Below, piece after piece: positions 50,331 through 57,585 of a DNA stretch of 64,000 nt. The position numbers were made by a program, and so were the translations under genes. The notes under the pieces were generated by a model. That model was not told the origin of the DNA and searched no databases. It saw nothing but the letters and a program-made list of their open reading frames with translations. This DNA is from Micromonospora pisi. GTDB taxonomy: Bacteria; Actinomycetota; Actinomycetes; Mycobacteriales; Micromonosporaceae. Numbering within the stretch: the first letter of the stretch is position 1; the number at the start of each line of letters is the position of its first letter. The stretch lies in NCBI RefSeq assembly GCF_003633685.1, contig NZ_RBKT01000001.1, positions 2,356,001-2,420,000 of the forward strand, read 5' to 3'.

Positions 50331-52349
50331 TCACTGCGCCGGTCGGGCCGGTGACGGGATGCGGCGACGTACGTCCGGCACGGTGGCCGGCCCCGGCTCC
50401 CAGGCGGCCACCCATGCCTGCTCCCCTGCCGGGGTGATGACACCGTCCTCGACGAACGCGTACCGGCCGGCGAGGATCCGTTTGGCCGCCGCCACGTCGA
50501 CCGAGTCGGTGTTCTCCCACAGGTGGTGGAAGAGGGTCTCGACCCGGGTCCGGGCCTGCCGGCAGAACAGGTCGGCCAGCTCGACCCCCTCGGGACGGTT
50601 GTCGCGCTCGGCGCGGGCCCGTACGGCGACCGCGGCCATCGCGAACAGTTCCGCGCCGATGTCCACGATCCGGCCGAGGAACGCCTGCTTGCGTTCGAGT
50701 TTTCCCTGCCAGCGAGACATCGCGTAGAAGGTGGAGCGGGCGAGTTTGCGCGACGACCGCTCGACATAGCGCAGGTGCTGTGCCAGGGGGCCGAATTCGG
50801 CGTACGCGCCGGGTTGCTGGCCGCGACCGACCGCGAGCGTGGGCAGCCACTTCGCGTAGAAGGCGCTGGCGTTGGCGGCGGCGCGGGCCTTGCGGCCGAT
50901 TCCGGCGTCGGGGTCGATGATGTCGCCGGCGACGGAGAGGTGAGCGTCGACCGCCTCGCGGGCGATCAGCAGATGCATGATCTCGGTGGAGCCCTCGAAG
51001 ATCCGGTTGATCCGCAGGTCGCGCAGGAGTTGTTCGACGGCGGCCGGTCGTTCGCCCCGGGCGGCGAGTGAGTCGGCGGTCTCGTAGCCGCGACCGCCCC
51101 GGATCTGGATCAGTTCGTCGGCGACCTGCCATGCCATCTCGCTGGCGTAGAGCTTGACCAGGGCGGCTTCGATCCGGATGTCGGAGGTGTCGTCGTCGGC
51201 GAGCATGCAGCAGAGGTCGAGCATGGTCTCCATGCCGTACGTGGTGGCGGCGATGAAGGAGAGCTTTTTCGCCACCGCCTCGTGCTCGCCGACCGGACGG
51301 CCCCACTGGACCCGTTCCGCCGACCATTCGCGGGCCACGTTCAGCGACCATTTGGCGGCGCCGACGCACATCGCGGGCAGCGAGAGCCGGCCGGTGTTCA
51401 GTGTGGTCAGGGCGATCTTCAGGCCCTTGCCCTCGCCACCGATGACGTTCTCCTTCGGCACGATCACGTCGTGGAAGCGGGTGACGCTGTTCTCCAGGCC
51501 GCGTAGGCCGAGGAAGGCGTTGCGTCGCTCGACGGTGATGCCGGGCGAGTCGCCCTCGACCACGAACGCGGTGATCCCGCCGCGCCGCCCGTCGCCGGCC
51601 GGGACCCGGGCCATCACCACGAGCAGGGTGGCGACGGTGCCGTTGGTGGCCCAGAGTTTGATGCCGTTGAGCCGGTAACCGGTGCCGTCCTCGGTCGGTT
51701 CGGCGGTGGTCGCCAGGCGGGCCGGGTCGGAGCCGACGTCGGGCTCGGTGAGAAGGAAGGAGGAGACCTCCCCGGCGGCGAGCCGGGGCAGGAAGCGTTG
51801 CTTCTGTTCGTCGGTGCCGAACATCTTCAATGGCTGTGGCACTCCGATCGACTGGTGCGCGGAGAGCAGCGCGCCGATCGCCGGGCTGGCCGAGCCGGCG
51901 AGCATCAGCGCCCGGCAGTAGTGCAGGTTGCTCAGGCCGAGGCCGCCGTACTTCTTGTCGATCTTTATGCCGAAGGCGCCGAGCCGGGCGAGGCCGTGGA
52001 AGACCTCGTCGGGGATTTCCGCGTCGCGTTCGATCCGGGCGCCGTCGACGTCGGTGCGGACGTAGGAGTCGAGTTGGCGCAGCCACTGCTCGGCCGGGCC
52101 GGCGCGCTCCGGGTCGGGACGTGGCCAGGGGTCGATCAGGTCGAGTCTGAGCCGGCCGAGGAAGAGTTCCTTGCCGAAGCTCGGTTTGCCCCAGGTGGTT
52201 TCCCGGGCGGCCTCGGCGACCTGGCGGGCCTCCCGTTCGGAGACCTGGCCGGCTTCCTTCGGTAGTGGCCCGATTCCGTCGGCGGTGCTGGTCGGCCCGG
52301 GTCCGTCGGCGCCGTCCGCCGCCGGCCGGTCATTCTGCGTCGTGGTCAC
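50331..52349 (-). CDS. Acyl-CoA dehydrogenase, long form
   Basis: This large flavoenzyme (672 aa, compared with about 380 for the classical type) oxidises acyl-CoA to enoyl-CoA. Residues 1-65 are an acidic extension. The core has IPDEVFHGLARLGAFGIKID, FLLTEPDVGSDPARLATTAE (FAD/substrate loop) and LGLRGLENSVTRFHDVIVPK. The catalytic glutamate region is LRINRIFEGSTEIMHLLIAR. A 200-residue helical C-terminal extension follows, as in VLCAD/ACAD9-like enzymes. GTG 52349 follows AGGGGG. The length suggests a very-long-chain-type enzyme. It stands alone. Confidence 0.94.
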   Translation of the reverse strand: MTTTQNDRPAADGADGPGPTSTADGIGPLPKEAGQVSEREARQVAEAARETTWGKPSFGKELFLGRLRLDLIDPWPRPDPERAGPAEQWLRQLDSYVRTDVDGARIERDAEIPDEVFHGLARLGAFGIKIDKKYGGLGLSNLHYCRALMLAGSASPAIGALLSAHQSIGVPQPLKMFGTDEQKQRFLPRLAAGEVSSFLLTEPDVGSDPARLATTAEPTEDGTGYRLNGIKLWATNGTVATLLVVMARVPAGDGRRGGITAFVVEGDSPGITVERRNAFLGLRGLENSVTRFHDVIVPKENVIGGEGKGLKIALTTLNTGRLSLPAMCVGAAKWSLNVAREWSAERVQWGRPVGEHEAVAKKLSFIAATTYGMETMLDLCCMLADDDTSDIRIEAALVKLYASEMAWQVADELIQIRGGRGYETADSLAARGERPAAVEQLLRDLRINRIFEGSTEIMHLLIAREAVDAHLSVAGDIIDPDAGIGRKARAAANASAFYAKWLPTLAVGRGQQPGAYAEFGPLAQHLRYVERSSRKLARSTFYAMSRWQGKLERKQAFLGRIVDIGAELFAMAAVAVRARAERDNRPEGVELADLFCRQARTRVETLFHHLWENTDSVDVAAAKRILAGRYAFVEDGVITPAGEQAWVAAWEPGPATVPDVRRRIPSPARPAQ

Positions 52350-52509
52350 GGCAACCCCCTAGACGAGGTACGGCAAAAGCCTGCGCTGACCTGCATGGAC
52401 AACGCTACTGCGCCGTGTTACCCAGCGGTAGGTTCGTGCACTCCCCGAAATTTCCGGCAACGCCGGACCACGAGTGGCCGGTACGCCGCACCCGGCGTAC
52501 CGGGAACGG

Positions 52510-52818
52510 TTACTCGCGACCGCGCAACTGCTCGTTGATGCGCAGGGCTTCCTGGAGTTGGTCTTCCAGGATGATGATCCGGCAGGCCGCTTCGAGGGCC
52601 GTGCCCTGGTCGACCAGTTCCCGCGCCCGGGCCGCCAGCCGCAGCTGATAACGGGAGTACCGACGGTGTCCGCCGGTTGAGCGTTGCGGGTCGATCAGTT
52701 TCGCCTCGTCCAGGCTGCGCAGGAATCCCGGGGTGATTCCGAGCATCTCCGCGGCCCGGCCCATGGTGTAGGCGGGGTAGTTCTCGTCGTCGAACGTCGT
52801 GTTCGGGTCTTGACCCAT
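52510..52818 (-). CDS. MerR-family transcriptional regulator
   Basis: This 102-aa regulator has one MerR-type winged-helix: YTMGRAAEMLGITPGFLRSL, then DEAKLIDPQRSTGGHRRYSR. A short C-terminal helix (ALEAACRIIILEDQLQEALR) is probably a dimerisation coil. No effector domain is present. ATG 52818 has GCGGAGGTGC upstream. A perfect 12-bp hairpin ends 19 nt before the start codon. The family is a common small actinobacterial one; targets are unknown. Confidence 0.92.
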   Translation of the reverse strand: MGQDPNTTFDDENYPAYTMGRAAEMLGITPGFLRSLDEAKLIDPQRSTGGHRRYSRYQLRLAARARELVDQGTALEAACRIIILEDQLQEALRINEQLRGRE

Positions 52819-52836
52819 TGCACCTCCGCGTCACGA

Positions 52837-52864
52837 GGGCCCCGGTGCCGAAGCACCGGGGCCC
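52837..52864 (-). promoter_or_regulatory. Perfect UUCG-loop hairpin in the MerR 5' leader
   Basis: On the minus strand GGGCCCCGGTGC, loop TTCG, GCACCGGGGCCC form an unbroken 12-bp stem closed by C-UUCG-G, an exceptionally stable tetraloop. It lies 18 nt before the MerR start codon and only a few nucleotides before the ribosome-binding site. It may be an attenuator, a stabilising leader or a terminator of an upstream transcript. Confidence 0.75.
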
Positions 52865-53451
52865 AGGGTCTTGGGTTGAACACCATTTACCGGCTTCTGC
52901 GCCGGTCTCTTGTATGCGCACCGGCCGTCTGAAGCGGCTGGCGGTACGCGGATCGCATAATCGTGACCGGAGACCACCTCTTTCTGATGGGACTACGGTG
53001 TCCGTCCGGCGCGCGGGAGCGCAGCCGACGGGCGATCCAACGGTGTCTCTTCCCTCCCCTTTCCTCTGATTCCTCTACTTGCTGTTACTTCTACTTGCCT
53101 TGCTCTACTGCCTTGCCTTGCTCTACTGCCTTGCCTTGCTCTACTGCCTTACCTTGCTGCCGGGCGTCGGTCGCTCTGCCGGAGCCCCTAGCAACCACAT
53201 GGCCCCATGCACTGTCCGACGACACCCAGGCGAGCCGGAGCCCCAGAAGGTGCCTGGCCCCAACTCCTCTGCCGGTCGTGTCCTCACGTCCCGGGCAGTC
53301 CGTCCGCGTCTTTGTTGATCGTGCTCTCTCGACAACAGGAACGTTACCCGATCCGACAGCGAATATCTACCCCAACCGCGATAGTTTTTTTGGTGAATCT
53401 GACTCAACTCTGCGCCACCGCCCGACGACGCTCCGACGCCACCCGGACCGC
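52865..53451. other. 587-bp gene-poor region with an 18-bp tandem repeat
   Basis: No gene is convincing here. Base composition drops below that of neighbours and pyrimidine runs dominate 53045-53165. The stretch holds an 18-bp tandem repeat at 53095-53148. A poly-T run with a short AT-rich section lies near 53375-53400. A plus-strand open frame across the repeat encodes mostly leucine, alanine, tyrosine and cysteine and is probably an artefact of the pyrimidine bias. Confidence 0.5.
53095..53148. repeat. Three perfect 18-bp tandem repeats
   Basis: TTGCCTTGCTCTACTGCC is repeated three times without mismatch (53095-53112, 53113-53130, 53131-53148), with a truncated fourth unit beginning TTACCTTGCTG. 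The array lies in an intergenic, pyrimidine-rich area. Confidence 0.97.
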
Positions 53452-53970
53452 TCAGCTTCCCGGGATCACCCGCGGCAACTCGTCCTCGACCACATCCACG
53501 TCGTCCTCGTCGTCGTCTTCGCCCCACTTGCGGCGCAGGTACGGCAGCCCGGCCCAGAAGGTCAGGAACCAGGCCGCGGTGACACCGCTGAGCACAAACG
53601 CGATCGGACGGGGCAGGACGAAGTCGGTGATCAGCAGCACCGAGCTGACCATCGCGATCAGCATGAAGCCGAGCCCACCGGTGGCCATGCTGTGCGCGAA
53701 GAGCACCAGTTCCGGTTTGCGTCCCTGACGGAACAGTGCCCGGTGGAAGGCGACCGGCGAAATGATCAGCGCGGTCGCGGCGGCGGCGGCGAGCAGCGCC
53801 ACCACGTACACGTCCTTCTGGAACTGGCTGGTGTCCGGGAAGCCGTTGCTGAACGGAAGGGTGAGCAGAAACGCGAAGAGGATCTGCACCCCGGTCTGTG
53901 CCACCCGCAACTCCTGTAGCAGGTCGGCGAAGTTGCGCTGCCAGCGCTGCTTCTCGGTCTCCTTGGACAC
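53452..53970 (-). CDS. DUF6328-like four-helix membrane protein
   Basis: This 172-aa membrane protein has a basic N-terminus (SKETEKQRWQRNFADLLQEL) and four transmembrane helices: VQILFAFLLTLPF, VYVVALLAAAAATALIISPV, GFMLIAMVSSVLLITDFVLP and FVLSGVTAAWFLTFWAGLPY. A strongly acidic tail (DDDEDDVDVVEDELP) closes it. The pattern LRVAQTGVQILFAFLLTLPF matches the DUF6328 family. GTG 53970 is the start. Function is unknown. Confidence 0.86.
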   Translation of the reverse strand: MSKETEKQRWQRNFADLLQELRVAQTGVQILFAFLLTLPFSNGFPDTSQFQKDVYVVALLAAAAATALIISPVAFHRALFRQGRKPELVLFAHSMATGGLGFMLIAMVSSVLLITDFVLPRPIAFVLSGVTAAWFLTFWAGLPYLRRKWGEDDDEDDVDVVEDELPRVIPGS

Positions 53971-53986
53971 CCTCGGCCCGCCTCTC

Positions 53987-54040
53987 GTTCACGTTTGGTC
54001 CGGCAGCTTTGCCCGGCTCGCGCCATAGCCAAACGTGAAC
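53987..54040. repeat. 12-bp inverted repeat GTTCACGTTTGG ... CCAAACGTGAAC
   Basis: Perfect 12-bp arms (53987-53998 and 54029-54040) enclose 30 bp. The left arm is 17 bp upstream of the GTG of the DUF6328-like gene. It may be a pair of operator half-sites or a long-loop hairpin. Confidence 0.85.
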
Positions 54041-54197
54041 TTGCCTCGGGTGAGGGCCTATCTGGACGACCGCTTCGCGCTGCCCCGCAAGCAAACCGTC
54101 AACATGGTCAGGAGCGGCTCTGACCTTCGATCCCCGGGCATGGCAGGCATTCGTCACCGCCGTCAGGGACCGCTGACCCCGGTGCCGTGGCCGAAGG

Positions 54198-54611
54198 TCA
54201 GGCCCCGGGCTGGGAAATGTTCACCATCCACGGGGTACCGAACCGGTCCACACACGCACCGAACTCGTCGCCCCACATCTGCTTCTCCAGCGCGACCGAC
54301 ACCGCGCCGCCCTCGATCAGCTTCTCCCAGTAGCCGCGCAGCTCGTCGCCGTCCTCCCCACTCAGGCTGACCGTGATGTTGTCCCCCGGGTTGTACGCCA
54401 TCCCCGGCGGGGTGTCGGAACCCATGAGGGTGAACCCGCTCGGCGTCTCCAGCATCCCGTGCATGATCCCCTCGGCGTCACCGCCGCCCACCGCACCGGA
54501 CTCACCGAAGGTGATCAGCCGCAGCTCGCCGCCGAAGACGGCCCGATAGAACTCCATGGCCTGCCGCGCGTTGCCATTGAAGTTGATGTACGGATTCAGA
54601 CGAGAGACCAC
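54198..54611 (-). CDS. VOC-family (PhnB/glyoxalase-like) protein
   Basis: This 137-aa protein of the PhnB-type VOC group reads RLNPYINFNGNARQAMEFYR, AVFGGELRLITFGESGA, then ADGEGIMH-like EGIMHGMLETPSGFTLMGSD, and ends MWGDEFGACVDRFGTPWMVN. The NARQAMEFY start and DRFGTPWMVN end are diagnostic. GTG 54611 has AAGGAGAG upstream. Members are often called 3-demethylubiquinone-9 methyltransferase-like, without evidence of that activity. Confidence 0.92.
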   Translation of the reverse strand: MVSRLNPYINFNGNARQAMEFYRAVFGGELRLITFGESGAVGGGDAEGIMHGMLETPSGFTLMGSDTPPGMAYNPGDNITVSLSGEDGDELRGYWEKLIEGGAVSVALEKQMWGDEFGACVDRFGTPWMVNISQPGA

Positions 54612-54731
54612 TGCACTCTCCTTACGTCGTGACCTGGCGGACGTTCGCAGGCTAACCCCGAACGGCGGCACCGGCCGGCACGGCGCGCGACGACAGACAT
54701 CGTCATCGGAGTTGCTGGGTAACGGTGACGC

Positions 54732-55553
54732 ATGCGTGCGCCACAACCAATACAAAATGAACAGTCGGAGACGTTCGGATGGTGGGAGAGGCGACTCGAC
54801 CCCGACCGTTCGCTGGGCCTGCGGCTGACCATGGCGTCCGTCGCGGCGCTGCTCGTACTCGTCCCCTTCTCGGTGCTGGCGCTGCTGGTCATCTCCGCCT
54901 GGTGGCCGCTGCGCAGCCTCGACGAGAACCTGGCCGAGTCACTCCATTCGGTGGCGGTGGCACATCCCGGTTGGGCGTCGGCGATGCAGACCTGGACCGA
55001 CGTCTTCGGCCCCGGACCACTGCGGGTGGCGGTCCTGGCCATGGCCGCGTGGTTGTGGTGGCGTGGCGCCCGCCGGGTGGCGCTCTGGGCCGCCACGACC
55101 ATGGTCACCGGCGGTGTGCTGGGCGGCACGCTCAAACTGATCTTCGGGCGGGACCGGCCCGACCTGCTCGACCCCGTCTCGCACGCCCCCGGCTACTCGT
55201 TCCCGTCCGGACACGCGCTCACCGCCGCGCTGGCCGCCGGCGTACTCCTGCTCGCACTCCTGCCCTTTCTCGACCAGCCCGCCAGCGGCCGGCGGCGGCG
55301 CGCGGCCCGGTGGGCGCTGTGGGCCGGCGCCATCGTGCTCACGGTGGTGACCGGGCTGAGCCGGATCGCGCTCGGCGTGCACTGGATGAGCGACGTCATC
55401 GGCGGCTGGATCCTCGGCGCCGCCGTGGTCGCCGCGACAACGGCCGCATTCGCCACCTGGCGTGACCGGGTCGGCCGCCGCCCCACCTCCCCGATGAGCG
55501 ACGGCGTGGTCGAAGAGGAAGGCCAACGAGAGCCAGAGCACCCGGCCGCATAG
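54732..55553 (+). CDS. PAP2-family phosphatase (first of two)
   Basis: This 273-aa integral membrane phosphatase of the PAP2 superfamily has the three catalytic motifs: KLIFGRDRPD (C1), YSFPSGHALTAA (C2, general acid His) and SRIALGVHWMSDVIGG (C3, nucleophile His). Six helices are expected, with the active site outside. Substrates are lipid phosphates such as undecaprenyl pyrophosphate or phosphatidate. It lies 30 nt before another PAP2 gene of different sequence, so the pair is probably co-transcribed. Confidence 0.94.
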   Translation: MRAPQPIQNEQSETFGWWERRLDPDRSLGLRLTMASVAALLVLVPFSVLALLVISAWWPLRSLDENLAESLHSVAVAHPGWASAMQTWTDVFGPGPLRVAVLAMAAWLWWRGARRVALWAATTMVTGGVLGGTLKLIFGRDRPDLLDPVSHAPGYSFPSGHALTAALAAGVLLLALLPFLDQPASGRRRRAARWALWAGAIVLTVVTGLSRIALGVHWMSDVIGGWILGAAVVAATTAAFATWRDRVGRRPTSPMSDGVVEEEGQREPEHPAA

Positions 55554-55582
55554 CCGGGAACGCCGCCGGGTAGCAGAACGCC

Positions 55583-56296
55583 ATGTCCCCCACCATGATC
55601 TCCACCGGGCTCCGCCACGCCACCACCCGCCTCCTGCTACCGCTGCTCGTGCTCTACGGGGTGATGGTCGGCCTCGGCCTGCTGGTCACGAAGGTGCTGT
55701 ACGACACCTGGCCGCTCACCGTGGAGGACACCGTCAACCGGGAGTTGGAATCGGAGCGCTCCGGCACCCTGAACGCCATCTCACTGGTCTTCAGCACGAT
55801 CGCGAGCACACCGGCGATCATCGCGGTCACCGTCATCGCGGCGACGATCCTGGCGCTGACGACCCGACGGTGGCGGGAACCCGCGTTCCTCATCGCAGCG
55901 GTCAGCGCCCAGGCACTGATCTTCCTCTTCACCACCATGGTGATCGACCGGGAACGCCCGGCGGTCGAGCACATGGACACCTCACCGCCGACCTCCAGCT
56001 TCCCCTCCGGGCACACCTCGGCCGCGATCGCCCTCTACGGCGGGCTGGCCGTCCTGCTGGCCCTGCACGCCCGGCGTACGGCGACAAAGGTCGCCTGGTG
56101 GTCGCTGCTGGTCGTGGTCCCGGTCGGGGTGGCGCTGACCCGGATGTACCGGGGCATGCACCACCCCAGCGACGTGATCGGATCATTGGTCAACTCCGCC
56201 AGTTGCCTACTCATCATGGCCCGTGGCCTGCTCGACCGGATACTTCGCCGCGATGCCACCGCGCCTGCCCACCAACCCACCACCGCCCGCGTCTGA
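55583..56296 (+). CDS. PAP2-family phosphatase (second of two)
   Basis: This 237-aa membrane phosphatase has motifs IDRERPAVEHMD (C1), SSFPSGHTSAAIALYGG (C2) and TRMYRGMHHPSDVIGS (C3), and six predicted helices. C1 lacks the usual K-x6-RP spacing lysine, which may narrow its substrate range. ATG 55583 starts 30 nt after the previous gene. It is only distantly similar to that gene, so this is not a simple recent duplication. Confidence 0.93.
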   Translation: MSPTMISTGLRHATTRLLLPLLVLYGVMVGLGLLVTKVLYDTWPLTVEDTVNRELESERSGTLNAISLVFSTIASTPAIIAVTVIAATILALTTRRWREPAFLIAAVSAQALIFLFTTMVIDRERPAVEHMDTSPPTSSFPSGHTSAAIALYGGLAVLLALHARRTATKVAWWSLLVVVPVGVALTRMYRGMHHPSDVIGSLVNSASCLLIMARGLLDRILRRDATAPAHQPTTARV

Positions 56297-56404
56297 GACG
56301 AACCGGCGTTGACCGGCGGGCCGACCGGCGGGCCGACCGGCCGCCACGGGCCGGACACCGGCGAACGCCCCGGGTTCATATGCTGACGGCTTCCTTCGAC
56401 CGTC

Positions 56405-57553
56405 ATGAGGTACCCCGTCGTGCAGTCGCCCCCGGACCGCGCCGATGCGTCCCACGCCGCTCGGCTCGCCAGCCACGCCACCGTCTCCACCACCCTCGCC
56501 CTGCTCAGCGACCGGCAACTCGGCCGCCTGGTCTCCGACGCGGAGCCGGTCGGCGCCGGAATCGGAGGCGCGGCGGTGTCGATGGAGGTCGAAGGGTTAC
56601 GCGTCTTCGTCAAGCGGGTCCCCCTCACCGACCTGGAACGGCGGCCGGAGAACGTACGGTCGACCGCCAACCTGTTCCAACTCCCGACCTCCTGCCAGTA
56701 CGGCATCGGCGGCCCCGGCTTCGGGGCGTGGCGGGAACTGGCCGCGAACGTCATGACCACCAACTGGGTGCTCAGCGGGCGCAACGGCAGCTTCCCGCTG
56801 ATGTACCACTGGCGGGTACTGCCCGGCGCGGTACCGACCCCGGAGGAGCACACCGACGTGGAGGGTGCGGTCGCGTACTGGGACGGTTCGCCGGCCGTAC
56901 GGGAACGACTCAGGGCGGTCGCCCGCTCCTCCACCACCGTCGTCCTGTTCCTGGAACACATCCCACTGACCCTGGACGAGTGGCTGACCCGGCAGGTCGG
57001 CGACGGCGCCGACGCGATCGACTCCGCGTGCCAACTGGTCGAACGGAGCCTGACCGAGGACGTCGCCTTCATGAACACCAACGGGCTGCTGCACTTCGAC
57101 GCGCACCTGCGCAACATCCTCACCGACGGGCGGCGGCTCTACTTCGCCGACCTCGGCCTGGCCACCTCGCCCCGGTTCGACCTCTCCCCCGCCGAGCACG
57201 ACTTCCTCCGGGCCAACTCCAGCCACGACGCCTGCTACGCGGTCACCGCACTGGTCAACTGGCTGGTGTCCCGGATCGTCGGTGCCGCCACCCCGGCACC
57301 GTTCGGCGCGGCGGAGCGCAACGAGCTGGTCCGCCGGTACGCCAAGGGCGAGCAGCCCACACAACTGCCACCAACGGCAACGGCGATCGTCAAGCGGTAC
57401 GCCCCGATCGCCGCCGTCCTGAACGACTTCTACTGGACCCTGCACGGCGAGAGCCGGACCGCGCCGTACCCGTACGAAGAGGTCGAACGCGTACGCGCCG
57501 AGACCGGGTTCGGGTCGGCCTGGCCAGGCGGGCTCCCTGGCCGGGCGACATAG
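56405..57553 (+). CDS. Protein kinase-like / phosphotransferase-fold protein
   Basis: This protein of about 382 aa has a kinase-like fold. The small lobe has AVSMEVEGLRVFVKRVPLTD with a probable ATP-binding lysine. The catalytic loop is GLLHFDAHLRNILTDGRRLY (HxDxxxxN) and the metal motif is YFADLGLATS (a DLG form of DFG). These residues suggest activity on a protein or small molecule. GTG 56420 (with ATGAGG upstream) may be the real start. It is followed 32 nt later by a LuxR-type ATPase regulator. It is not a receptor kinase, having no membrane segment. Confidence 0.83.
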   Translation: MRYPVVQSPPDRADASHAARLASHATVSTTLALLSDRQLGRLVSDAEPVGAGIGGAAVSMEVEGLRVFVKRVPLTDLERRPENVRSTANLFQLPTSCQYGIGGPGFGAWRELAANVMTTNWVLSGRNGSFPLMYHWRVLPGAVPTPEEHTDVEGAVAYWDGSPAVRERLRAVARSSTTVVLFLEHIPLTLDEWLTRQVGDGADAIDSACQLVERSLTEDVAFMNTNGLLHFDAHLRNILTDGRRLYFADLGLATSPRFDLSPAEHDFLRANSSHDACYAVTALVNWLVSRIVGAATPAPFGAAERNELVRRYAKGEQPTQLPPTATAIVKRYAPIAAVLNDFYWTLHGESRTAPYPYEEVERVRAETGFGSAWPGGLPGRAT

Positions 57554-57585
57554 GGTGGCGCGGTGAGATCGAGGAGATGGGCACG

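Noticed and set aside
53079-53318. A leucine-rich plus-strand peptide over the 18-bp repeat
   Set aside because: It has no ribosome-binding site, its hydrophobicity follows from the pyrimidine bias, and the rest of the frame is not protein-like.
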